From assembly GCA_965531145.1 (NCBI GenBank), contig CBESOE010000002.1, positions 1 to 64,000 on the forward strand: a stretch of DNA of 64,000 nt, written 5' to 3'. Below are positions 15,933 through 23,681 of this stretch, in pieces. Under the pieces are notes generated by a model, which saw only the letters and a list, made by a program, of their open reading frames with translations, was not told the DNA's origin and ran no database searches. This stretch comes from JAQAZP01 sp965531145 (GTDB taxonomy: Bacteria; Acidobacteriota; JAQAZP01). Position numbers and translations under genes: made by a program. Positions within the stretch are counted from its first letter, which is position 1. Every line of letters begins with the position of its first letter.

Positions 15933-18182
15933 TCAGCGGCCCAATTTGTATTCCACCATACGGTTCAGTGCGGTCATCGCCCGTTCGGCGGTGGTGAAGG
16001 TGGGGATGCCGCCTTCGTCCAGCGTTTCCGAGAGGACGTTGTACATCGTTCCGGCGTTCACCGAGACCACCACCGGCTTGTCCGCCCTGGCTCCCTGGCG
16101 GATGATCCGGGCGGCCACGTTCTCCTCTTCCGCGGCCATCTCGTTGTCCTTGGTGTGCAGCATTACCGTGTGCGGGACGATGGAGATGAACAGGCAGTCC
16201 ACCCCCGGGTCCTCCAGCAGCAGTTCCACGCAGCGCTCGTACACCGCGTCGTCGGCCATGGGGGTCAGGTCGAGGAAGGCGTTGACCCCCACAAAGGGCG
16301 GCAGCGCCTGGCGCAGCTGCTCCCGGGTCTCCGGGGCCAGATCGGCCAGCTGCAGGCCGCCGATGCTGTCGGCGGCGTAGGTGCTCTCGAACCCGGCGTT
16401 GACCACTCCGGCCACCCGCCGTCCGTTGACCGATTTACCGCCCATCAGGGCAAAGGCCTTGATCAGGTCCTTGTGGTCCAGGATGTGTTCGGCGGCGATG
16501 GCGCCGGCCTGCTCGAAGGCGGCCAGGGCGACCTTGTAGTCGCCGGTCATGGAGGCGGTGTGGGAGGCGGCGGCCCGGGACCCGGCGTCGGTGCGCCCGG
16601 CCTTGTAGACGATCACCGGTTTCTCGCTGGTCCGCACCGCGTCGAAGAACTTGCGGCCGCCGCAGGCCTTGAACCCCTCGATGTAGAAGGCCAGCACGTC
16701 GATGTCCGGGTCCTTCTGGAAATAGAGGGCCAGGTCGCCGGGGTCCACGTCGATTTGGTTGCCGTAACTCACCACCACCCTGGGGTAGATGGCGTCCTTC
16801 AGCCGGTCCAGTTCGGCCACGCCCAGCGCTCCGCTCTGGGTCAGCAGGGCCACATTGCTCTCCTTCTTCGGCCGGTACTGCAGCTTCTCCTCGGGGATGA
16901 AGAGGGTGTTGTAGCCTGCCTGGCGGTCGGTGGCCGCGCGGAAGATCCCCAGGCAGTTGGGGCCCACCAGCCGCATGCCGGTGCCGGCCACCACGTCGAG
17001 GATCGCTGTTTCCAGCGACTGATCGCCGTGGACCTCGCTGAAGCCGCCGGGGATCAGGATCACGCTCTTTGAACCTTTGGCCTTCGCCTCTTCCACCACC
17101 ATCGGGGCCAGTTTCGCCGGCAGGGTGACCACCACCAGGTCCACCCGCTCCGGGATCTCCGCCAGGCTCTTGTACATCTCGTATGGCGTTCCGGCGATAG
17201 TGGCCGCGCCGCCCTTGACGTTCACGAGGAACAGGTCCTTGCGCCCCAGGTTGTGCAGCAGGGTGGCGATGTTGTTTCCGGTCTTGCCGCTGTCGCTGGC
17301 CGAAACGCCGATCACCGCGATCCCCTCGGGGTAGAACAGCTCGTCGAGGCCGCTGTCGTTGGGGCCGTCCAGCAGGTCGAGGGCTCGCTCCCGGGGCAGG
17401 AAGTTGGCCAGGCCGTCGATGGAGATCAGCCGGTCCTCGCCGTCAAAGACCAGCGGGTTGACCTCGAACTCGGAGAAGATGTACTCCGGCGGTTCGGGGT
17501 TGAGGCTCGAGTAGTGGGTGAACAGCCGGCCGAACTGGTAGACCGCGTCCGCGATCCGCTCGATGTGCTGCGGATTTCCCTCCTCGAGGTACTTGATCGC
17601 GATCCGTGCTTCTCCAAGCATTCCCAGGCATTCCTCGCGCCCCAGGGGCAGCAGCTTGACGTTGGGCGAGGAGAAGTGGCGGGCAAAATGCTCGGCGTCG
17701 GAACCGCCCTTGCTGAAGGAGATCACCGGGCCGAAGGCCAGGCTCTCCTTGACGCCGATGAGAATTTCGTTGCCCAGTTCCGGGCTGTAGGGCACACGTT
17801 CCACCAGCAGGAATCCCTCGATGGCCGGCGCGTTGCCCTCGAACTTCTGGTGGGCCGGGACCACCTCCTTCATCCGCTTCATGGCGGCGCAAATTTTCCA
17901 GTAGTCCCGCGACACCAGTTTCACCCCGCCGATCTTCGACTTGTGCGGGATATCGCGCGAGACGACCTTGAGCACCAGCTGGTCCGAGGCCAGGGTCTCC
18001 GGCAGCCCGCCGGCCAGCTGCTCCGGCCCGGTGAGGAAGAGGTATCCGGGCACCGCGAGGCCCATGGTCTCCAGGATGCGGTAGACCTCGTGCTCGTGGA
18101 GCGACGACCGGCCGTCGCCGGCCGCGGCGGCCAGCACCTGGTCAATGACAGCCGTCTGTTCCGGGGTGAGGGGATCGTTCAT
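15933..18182 (-). CDS. NDP-forming acyl-CoA (acetyl-CoA) synthetase, beta-alpha fusion
   Basis: A 749-aa single-chain acyl-CoA synthetase (ADP-forming) that interconverts acyl-CoA + ADP + Pi with acid + CoA + ATP. In fermenting organisms it yields ATP. The N-terminal part is the ATP-grasp domain (KVVSRDIPHKSKIGGVKLV), followed at about residue 300 by the CoA-binding domain (IAVIGVSASDSGKTGNN) and the ligase domain with ASHTASMTGD. Most fusions of this family have the order alpha-beta; here the ATP-grasp domain comes first. ATG 18182 begins the conserved region and has AAGGAA upstream. It heads a two-gene operon. Confidence 0.87.
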   Translation of the reverse strand: MNDPLTPEQTAVIDQVLAAAAGDGRSSLHEHEVYRILETMGLAVPGYLFLTGPEQLAGGLPETLASDQLVLKVVSRDIPHKSKIGGVKLVSRDYWKICAAMKRMKEVVPAHQKFEGNAPAIEGFLLVERVPYSPELGNEILIGVKESLAFGPVISFSKGGSDAEHFARHFSSPNVKLLPLGREECLGMLGEARIAIKYLEEGNPQHIERIADAVYQFGRLFTHYSSLNPEPPEYIFSEFEVNPLVFDGEDRLISIDGLANFLPRERALDLLDGPNDSGLDELFYPEGIAVIGVSASDSGKTGNNIATLLHNLGRKDLFLVNVKGGAATIAGTPYEMYKSLAEIPERVDLVVVTLPAKLAPMVVEEAKAKGSKSVILIPGGFSEVHGDQSLETAILDVVAGTGMRLVGPNCLGIFRAATDRQAGYNTLFIPEEKLQYRPKKESNVALLTQSGALGVAELDRLKDAIYPRVVVSYGNQIDVDPGDLALYFQKDPDIDVLAFYIEGFKACGGRKFFDAVRTSEKPVIVYKAGRTDAGSRAAASHTASMTGDYKVALAAFEQAGAIAAEHILDHKDLIKAFALMGGKSVNGRRVAGVVNAGFESTYAADSIGGLQLADLAPETREQLRQALPPFVGVNAFLDLTPMADDAVYERCVELLLEDPGVDCLFISIVPHTVMLHTKDNEMAAEEENVAARIIRQGARADKPVVVSVNAGTMYNVLSETLDEGGIPTFTTAERAMTALNRMVEYKLGR

Positions 18183-18240
18183 CACACGGATTCCTTTGCG
18201 CTCGGGAATGTCGGACAAACAGGGCGAAAAGAGGGTTCTG

Positions 18241-18269
18241 AGTATTTTCCAATTAACGGTTTTTGTCAA
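18241..18269 (-). promoter_or_regulatory. Promoter of the acyl-CoA synthetase operon
   Basis: On the minus strand: TTGACA (18264-18269), 17-base spacer, AATACT (18241-18246); leader about 52 bases. The -35 box overlaps the stop codon of the sigma-54 activator gene, so the operon is independently promoted. Confidence 0.62.
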
Positions 18270-19849
18270 ACATCGGGGCCGGCCTCCCCGGCCCCGATCC
18301 AGGCCTTGAGGGTGTTCACCGAAATGCCCAGAGTGCGGGCGGTTGCGGCCCGGTTGCCGCCCAGCAGTTCCAGGGCCCGCAGGGTGTAACGGCGGCGGAA
18401 CTGTTCCAGTGGCTCGATCTCCTCCGCGCTGCCGGGCAGGGCGGGTGATTGTCCCTCCGTGGTGCCCAGCCGCTGACGCTCCTCGGCCAGGGCTTCGACC
18501 ACCGGGAGCTCGAAGGCCAGGGCCCGCCGCAGCAATTTTCTCAGCTGCCGCACATTGCCCGGCCAGTTGTAGCTCTCCAGTGCCTCCAGGTCGGGCTTGC
18601 CCAGCTCCCTTTTTATGCCGCGGGCAGCCGTCAGTTCGGCCCAGGCCGACCGGGTAAGGCCGGCGATGTCTTCCCTCCGTTGACGCAGCGGGGGCACGGA
18701 GAGTGGCAGGGCGTCCAGGCGGTGGAAGAGGTCCTCGCGAAAGCCGCCTGACGCGGTCAGGCGGGCCAGGTCGCGGTTGGTGGCCGCGATCAACCGCACG
18801 TTCACCGTGCGGGTTTTGCCGCCGGCCCCCACCCGTTCCACCTGGCCGTCCTCCAGCACCCGCAGCAGCTTGGCCTGAACCTCCGGGGGCAGTTCGCCGA
18901 TCTCGTCGAGGAAGAGGGTTCCGTTGTCGGCAATTTCGAAGCGGCCCGGCCGGTCAACCGCTGCGCCGGTGAAGGCGCCCCGCACGTGGCCGAAGAGGTC
19001 GGCGTTGACCAGCGAACTGTTGCCGGCGTAGAGCGCGCAGTTCACCGGGACAAAGGGTTCGGCGGCCCGGCTGCTGCCCTCGTGTACCAGGTGGGCCGCG
19101 TGCTCCTTGCCGGTGCCCGATTCACCGCTGATCAGCACCGGAGCATCGTCAGCGGCGGCCAGGCCGATGCGCCGGCGCAGCCCGCGGATGGCCGGCGAGC
19201 GGCCTTCCAGCAGCCACCTGGTTCCGGCGGCCTCGGCCAGCTCGGCCAGCCGCCGGTCCTCGTCATCCAGGGCGCCGGCGGCGAGTTTGCCGATGGCCGC
19301 CAGGTAGGGCGCCAGGTCCTCGTATTTGAAATAGCTGGTGATTGCCGCCCGGATCAGCCGCAGCCAGTCATCCTCCCCCGGATCCAGACGGGGGGCCCTG
19401 GCCCCGAGGTTCGGGTCGTGGCGGGCCAGCCGGCCGAGGAAGGCCGCCCGTTCCCGGTCCGCCGGGTTGAGGTGTTTGCGAAGTGCCGCGGTGTTGCTGC
19501 CCGATGGTGTGAAGCGCGGCCGGCAGCCGGCTTCGAGCCATGACCGGTGAGGGTCGAGGTAGCCCCGCCCGCAATGCCACTGGACGTCGGCCCCCAGACC
19601 GGTCAGCGATTCGGCGGCGGTGGCGATGCGCTCCCGGTCTCTTCCCACCCCCACCCCGCAGATGTGGACGATTCGCCAGCGGGTGCCTTCGGACGCTGAT
19701 TCGGCGAGGGTGTCCGCCACCCGGGCCCGGCTAGTGACCCTGACCCGGGCCCCGGGATGTTTGAGCAGGGCCATGGCAGCGGCGCAGGCCCCGTCGGTTC
19801 CGAGATAGGTGATGATGCACACCGGCTCTTTGCTGTTTGGCTCCGTCAT
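18266..19849 (-). CDS. Sigma-54-dependent activator with degenerate DHH-like sensor domain
   Basis: A 527-aa enhancer-binding protein. The AAA+ domain has Walker A GESGTGKE (242-249), GAFTGA loop (291-296, contact with sigma-54), Walker B GTLFLDEIGE and an arginine-finger region. The C-terminal Fis-type helix-turn-helix reads GGNRAATARTLGISVNTLKA. The ~220-residue N-terminal domain is not a response-regulator receiver. Its opening (YLGTDGACAAAMALLKHPGA) and later WHCGRGYLDPHRS resemble the D-DG and DHH motifs of DHH phosphoesterases with catalytic residues lost, which suggests ligand sensing. It lies divergent from a pentapeptide gene that has a sigma-54-type promoter. GAGGA precedes the ATG. 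Confidence 0.85.
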   Translation of the reverse strand: MTEPNSKEPVCIITYLGTDGACAAAMALLKHPGARVRVTSRARVADTLAESASEGTRWRIVHICGVGVGRDRERIATAAESLTGLGADVQWHCGRGYLDPHRSWLEAGCRPRFTPSGSNTAALRKHLNPADRERAAFLGRLARHDPNLGARAPRLDPGEDDWLRLIRAAITSYFKYEDLAPYLAAIGKLAAGALDDEDRRLAELAEAAGTRWLLEGRSPAIRGLRRRIGLAAADDAPVLISGESGTGKEHAAHLVHEGSSRAAEPFVPVNCALYAGNSSLVNADLFGHVRGAFTGAAVDRPGRFEIADNGTLFLDEIGELPPEVQAKLLRVLEDGQVERVGAGGKTRTVNVRLIAATNRDLARLTASGGFREDLFHRLDALPLSVPPLRQRREDIAGLTRSAWAELTAARGIKRELGKPDLEALESYNWPGNVRQLRKLLRRALAFELPVVEALAEERQRLGTTEGQSPALPGSAEEIEPLEQFRRRYTLRALELLGGNRAATARTLGISVNTLKAWIGAGEAGPDV

Positions 19850-19861
19850 ATTGATCCTCGC

Positions 19862-19928
19862 GATGTGTTGGTCTATATGGCCTGATTCTATCAAAAGATG
19901 ATCTGTTGATGTCAAATATTGATGTGTT
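19862..19928. promoter_or_regulatory. Candidate upstream activator sites
   Basis: The AT-rich region between the divergent activator and pentapeptide genes contains GATGTGTT twice (19862-19869, 19921-19928) and TTGATGT twice (19906-19912, 19919-19925). They lie about 100-170 bp upstream of the sigma-54-type promoter, the usual distance for enhancer sites. The rest of the 276-bp gap shows several TTGTAA copies but no gene. Confidence 0.35.
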
Positions 19929-20030
19929 CGCCGGGAATATATTGTTGAAGCAAGATGTCCCCGCCCGGGGGGAACTTGTAACATAATATTTTGTAATGCT
20001 TTGCAGTGATACCTGTTCTCTCCCGAAATC

Positions 20031-20046
20031 TGGCATGGCCCTTGTA
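20031..20046 (+). promoter_or_regulatory. Sigma-54-type (-24/-12) promoter
   Basis: TGGCATG-N4-TTGTA fits the consensus TGGCACG-N4-TTGCA with correct spacing: GG at 20032-20033 and the -12 G at 20044. One near-invariant base differs (T for C at 20045). The predicted start is near 20057, about 70 bases before the pentapeptide gene. Confidence 0.6.
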
Positions 20047-20125
20047 ATGGTTACCAACCGTCCGGTGAACATGAGCGTGCCCTCCGGTTTGTTCCCGGGG
20101 GCCTTCAGCGAGAGGAGATCAGAAT

Positions 20126-20758
20126 ATGGACAGCCAGCTGGAAATGGATATCTGCCCGGTGACCCCCGAACAGTTGACCCGCATCGTCTACCTTCACCAA
20201 CAGTGGTTCCTTTCCAGCGGGATGGAAGGCCGGCCCGCCGATCTCTCCCGGGCCGACCTGCGTCGTGCCGCCTTCGAGAACCAGTCATTGCCGTATGCCG
20301 ATCTGCGCGGCGCCGACCTGGGCGGGGTCAACCTGCTCTGGGCCGATTTCAGCCATGCCCGTTTTGACTGTGCCGTGCTGCGCCGCAGCTACCTCGAGGG
20401 GGCGAAGCTGGTCCAAGCGGGGTTTGCCTGTGCTGATCTGGCCGACGCCTGTCTCAAGGGCGCCTGTCTCGACGGTGCGGACCTGCGGGGCGCGGTGCTG
20501 CGTGGCGCCGATTGCCGTGAGGCGTCGTTCTGTGAGGCCGACCTCCGCGGCGCCGATCTGCGCGGTGCGCTGCTGGACCACGCCTGGTTCTGGAAAGCCG
20601 ATCTTCGCGGTGCGGATCTGGAAGGGGCGAAGCTGGGCGGGGCCATGGTTCTGGAGTCGGACTGCCGCGGTGTCTCCGGTCTGAACGAGGAGGTCCTGCG
20701 TACGGTGGCCATCGACCAGCTACCGCTCTTCGACAGCCCGGTCCCCGCCGGATTGTGA
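20126..20758 (+). CDS. Pentapeptide-repeat protein
   Basis: A 210-aa soluble protein in which residues ~37-185 are pentapeptide repeats of the form A(D/N)LxG (for example ADLRGADLGGVNL and ADLRGADLEGAKL), predicted to form a right-handed quadrilateral beta-helix. A ~35-residue N-terminal region and a short C-terminal tail are not repetitive. No signal peptide is present. AGGAG lies 9 bases before the ATG. Some members of this fold mimic DNA and protect gyrase (Qnr, MfpA), but most have no known role. Its sigma-54-type promoter and the divergent activator suggest inducible expression. The 3' end overlaps the convergent GT-C gene by 39 bp. Confidence 0.88.
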   Translation: MDSQLEMDICPVTPEQLTRIVYLHQQWFLSSGMEGRPADLSRADLRRAAFENQSLPYADLRGADLGGVNLLWADFSHARFDCAVLRRSYLEGAKLVQAGFACADLADACLKGACLDGADLRGAVLRGADCREASFCEADLRGADLRGALLDHAWFWKADLRGADLEGAKLGGAMVLESDCRGVSGLNEEVLRTVAIDQLPLFDSPVPAGL

Positions 20759-22771
20759 CGGTGGGCTTTCCAGTCCCACCGCCCGGATGGTGCGGAAGGA
20801 GAGCGATTTGACCCGGCCGCGGAACGTCTCTTCCGCTGCGGCTGGATCCACCTGGGGCCTGAAGCTGAGCCATTCCAGCTCGCCGGACAGTCGGTGACGG
20901 GACAGGAAGAAGCGGTGTCGCCGGTATTCGCGGCCGACTGTGATGGTTGCCAGCGGTGTGCCGGCCCAACCCACCTCCACCTGCAGCGGTCCGTCGCCCA
21001 GGTCAGGCCCCAGCGCCAGTTCCACCATGACCTGGAATCCGGCGCCCGCGCCCTGGGGAGCCTGTTCCGGCGGCAGCCAGAGGGTCAGTTCGGCCTGTCG
21101 GCCCATGCCGAAGAGCGCCTTTTCGTGGTAGAAGTTCGCCGGGTCTCCACCGAAGTTGCGCAGGAAGTGCCGGTTTTCCAGTAATCTCAGGTCCACCGGG
21201 CCCCGGCCCTCCAGGCGGAACCGTTTGAGGATCTCACCGCGGTCCTGCAGCACCCGGAAGGTGATGGGCCGCGGCGGGAAGACCCCGATTTCCAGCCACT
21301 GTTCGAAGTCGTCCCCCAGCACTCTGGGTGTGAAGTAGACTCCCCGCAGAAAGGCCCAGCTCATTCCCTGGCTCCGGATGTACTCGGTGAGCCGGCCCTG
21401 CCGCATGGCCTCCAGGGCATCGCCGTTGACCACCCCGTCGATGTTGATCACCCGGCAGGGCAGGGTGTAGCCGAGATAGCCCGCGTCGCTGACACCGATC
21501 ACTGCGTCCGGACCCGCCTTGCGTTCCATGATCTTTCGCAGGGTGAAGAAGATGTCGTCCTTGGCCCGGGTGCCGGTGGTGGACAGCTTGTGCCAGCGGG
21601 CCCCGAAGGGGATGGCCACGGCAATGATCAACGCCACCGCGGCCATGACCCGCAGCGGCCGCCGGCCGCTGCCCCTTGTCAGGCGCCAGAGCAGCAGGGC
21701 AAAGACCAGGGCCGCGACCAGGGCGTAGGGGGCGTAGTACCAGGTGCGGTGGTGCAGCCGTACCACGGTGTGGAAGAGGATAGTGATCACCAGCCCGGCC
21801 AGCAGCCAGCCCGGCACGGCCCTCCCGCCCCGGCGGGCCCAACTGCGGCCGGCCGGCCGCATCAGCAGCAGGCCCAGGGCCAGCAGGGCGATGGTCCAGC
21901 CGAATCCGGTGGACCCGCGCATCGACTCCATGGCGCCCCGGAGCTTTTCCAGCCGGTCCCCGAGCAGCAGCGGGCTGCTGGTGCCGGCGAAATCCATCAG
22001 GCTCAAGGTATTGATGAAAGGGATGGCCATGCCGCTGGTCTGCAGCAGTTTGCCCGTGTGAGCCCAGCTCCAGCCCACCCAGCCGGCAACGGCCAGGCCG
22101 AAGGGGACCAGGGAGAGGGTGAAGTGGCGGATCCTCCAGGCCCGGGTTTTCCCCTGCTCCAGAAGGAGCAGTGCGGCCAGGCCGGGCAGCACCAGCAGGG
22201 CGTAGTCGGTCCGGGCCAGGGTGGTCAGCCCGGCCAGCAGGCCGAGGACCAGGGCCCGACGTGTGCCGTTATTCTGGTCTTCCGGCCGCCCGGCATACCA
22301 GAGGAAGAGGGACAGGGCCAGCAGGGCCAGGGAGGTCTCCAGCCCGTTGATCCAGCTGACATACAGCGCCGGGTTGGCCGCCGTGCAGAGGGCCGCCGCG
22401 GTCCCGGCCCAGGGGGATCCGGTGGCCCGGGAGACCAGCAGGTGGGCCAGCACCACGGTGACGGCGGCGGCCAGGGCCCCGGCGGCCAGGCCGGCCTTTA
22501 TTCCGCCCAGGGGCCAGAGCAGCAGCAGGGTCAACATCCAGAGCGGGTGAAACCCGTTGGTGGGGGTCAGACCATCAAAGGTCAGCCCCAGGCCGGATGC
22601 GGCGTTGCGGGCAATGGTGAAATAGTAGAATGAATCGTCCAGCAGGCTGAAACCGAACAGCCGGTCGAGGTCGAAGCGGGCCAGCAGTATGAGCTGGCTG
22701 ATCAGCAAAACCGCTGCTGCCAGCAGGGTGAGCAGCGTGGCGGGATCGATGCCCTGGCGCTTTGCGGTCAC
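20720..22771 (-). CDS. GT-C-type polytopic membrane protein (putative glycosyltransferase)
   Basis: A 683-aa protein with about 10-11 membrane segments in the first ~430 residues and a ~240-residue soluble C-terminal domain. An acidic pair after the first membrane helix (FSLLDDSFYYF) and the motif LTPTNGFHPLWM are typical of GT39/GT-C-like transferases that use polyprenyl-linked sugars. GTG 22771 is preferred because GGAG lies 7 bases upstream and the following residues lead directly to the first helix. Donor, acceptor and activity are unknown. Confidence 0.75.
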   Translation of the reverse strand: MTAKRQGIDPATLLTLLAAAVLLISQLILLARFDLDRLFGFSLLDDSFYYFTIARNAASGLGLTFDGLTPTNGFHPLWMLTLLLLWPLGGIKAGLAAGALAAAVTVVLAHLLVSRATGSPWAGTAAALCTAANPALYVSWINGLETSLALLALSLFLWYAGRPEDQNNGTRRALVLGLLAGLTTLARTDYALLVLPGLAALLLLEQGKTRAWRIRHFTLSLVPFGLAVAGWVGWSWAHTGKLLQTSGMAIPFINTLSLMDFAGTSSPLLLGDRLEKLRGAMESMRGSTGFGWTIALLALGLLLMRPAGRSWARRGGRAVPGWLLAGLVITILFHTVVRLHHRTWYYAPYALVAALVFALLLWRLTRGSGRRPLRVMAAVALIIAVAIPFGARWHKLSTTGTRAKDDIFFTLRKIMERKAGPDAVIGVSDAGYLGYTLPCRVINIDGVVNGDALEAMRQGRLTEYIRSQGMSWAFLRGVYFTPRVLGDDFEQWLEIGVFPPRPITFRVLQDRGEILKRFRLEGRGPVDLRLLENRHFLRNFGGDPANFYHEKALFGMGRQAELTLWLPPEQAPQGAGAGFQVMVELALGPDLGDGPLQVEVGWAGTPLATITVGREYRRHRFFLSRHRLSGELEWLSFRPQVDPAAAEETFRGRVKSLSFRTIRAVGLESPPSQSGGDRAVEER

Positions 22772-22922
22772 GGGGACTCCATCTGAGTGCGGCGAGGCTG
22801 CGGTTCCGCGGCAATGTAGATCATGCCGGGGCCGATTGCAACAGCGGCCGCCTTGCCTGATTCGCGAATGGCGGTGTACCATAACCTGCAATTCTCAGAT
22901 GCTGTACTGCGAGGAGGTGGAG

Positions 22923-23648
22923 ATGCCGGTGAACAGATGGGGCGCGGGAGTGAAGATGCTGGCCGTGCCGCTCCTTGTCTTCCTCTTGCTGATCGGTGCC
23001 GTCTCCTGCGGGGGCGGTTCGGAGGAGCGTTCCGCGGATACCGATCCCGTTCCGCCGCCGGCCGCGGTGGCCCCCGGCACGGGTCGCACGGCATCCCCCG
23101 TCACCATCCCCCCGGGTGCCCCGGCGGGTCCGGCTCGGGTGGAAGGACTTGAGGCGGGCAGCGATCTGGCCGTCGCCTTCCAGCAGGCCGCCGAACTGAC
23201 GCGCACCGGGCTCTATGATCGGGCACTGGAGCTTTACGAGCAGATTCTGGAGGAGCGCCCCGAACACGCTCCCACCCTGATCAATGCCGCCCGGATCCAC
23301 TTCATCCGCGGCCGGACCAGCGAGGCCATCGTGCTGCTGGAGCGGTCCAACCGGGCCATGCCGAACAACCCGAGGACCCTGGCCTACCTCGGCATGGCCG
23401 AGGTCAAGGCCGGCCGGTTCGAGGATGCCCTGGTTCACCTCGAGGGTTCGTCACTGCTCGATCCCACACGCATCGACGTGGGCAATGAGCTGGCCGGTGT
23501 CTACTTCCAGCTGGAGCGATACGAGGACGCCGCGGAGGCCTGGGAGCGGGTGCTCAAGCTGGACTCCGAGAACATCATGGCCCGTGCCGGGCTGGAGCAG
23601 ATCCGCCAGACGGCGTCGTCCGCGGGCAGCGGGCCGCCGCAAGACTGA
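22923..23648 (+). CDS. TPR lipoprotein
   Basis: A 241-aa lipoprotein with signal peptide and lipobox GAVSC, then a ~45-residue Pro/Ala-rich linker and about four tetratricopeptide repeats (residues ~80-235; for example GLYDRALELYEQILEERPEH, GRTSEAIVLLERSNRAMPNN, ERYEDAAEAWERVLKLDSEN). TPRs usually hold protein complexes together, often in cell-envelope assembly. GAGGAGG precedes the ATG. It is 33 bp upstream of murJ on the same strand, so a role at the envelope is plausible but unproven. Confidence 0.85.
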   Translation: MPVNRWGAGVKMLAVPLLVFLLLIGAVSCGGGSEERSADTDPVPPPAAVAPGTGRTASPVTIPPGAPAGPARVEGLEAGSDLAVAFQQAAELTRTGLYDRALELYEQILEERPEHAPTLINAARIHFIRGRTSEAIVLLERSNRAMPNNPRTLAYLGMAEVKAGRFEDALVHLEGSSLLDPTRIDVGNELAGVYFQLERYEDAAEAWERVLKLDSENIMARAGLEQIRQTASSAGSGPPQD

Positions 23649-23681
23649 ACAGCTTTCCATTCCTGGAGGTCCGGCTGAATC

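Noticed and set aside
14045..15997. A 650-codon open frame antisense to the HADH-ECH gene
   Set aside because: High-GC coding DNA keeps long antisense frames open. The translation is rich in G, H, Q and D without motifs, while the other strand encodes two recognisable enzymes.
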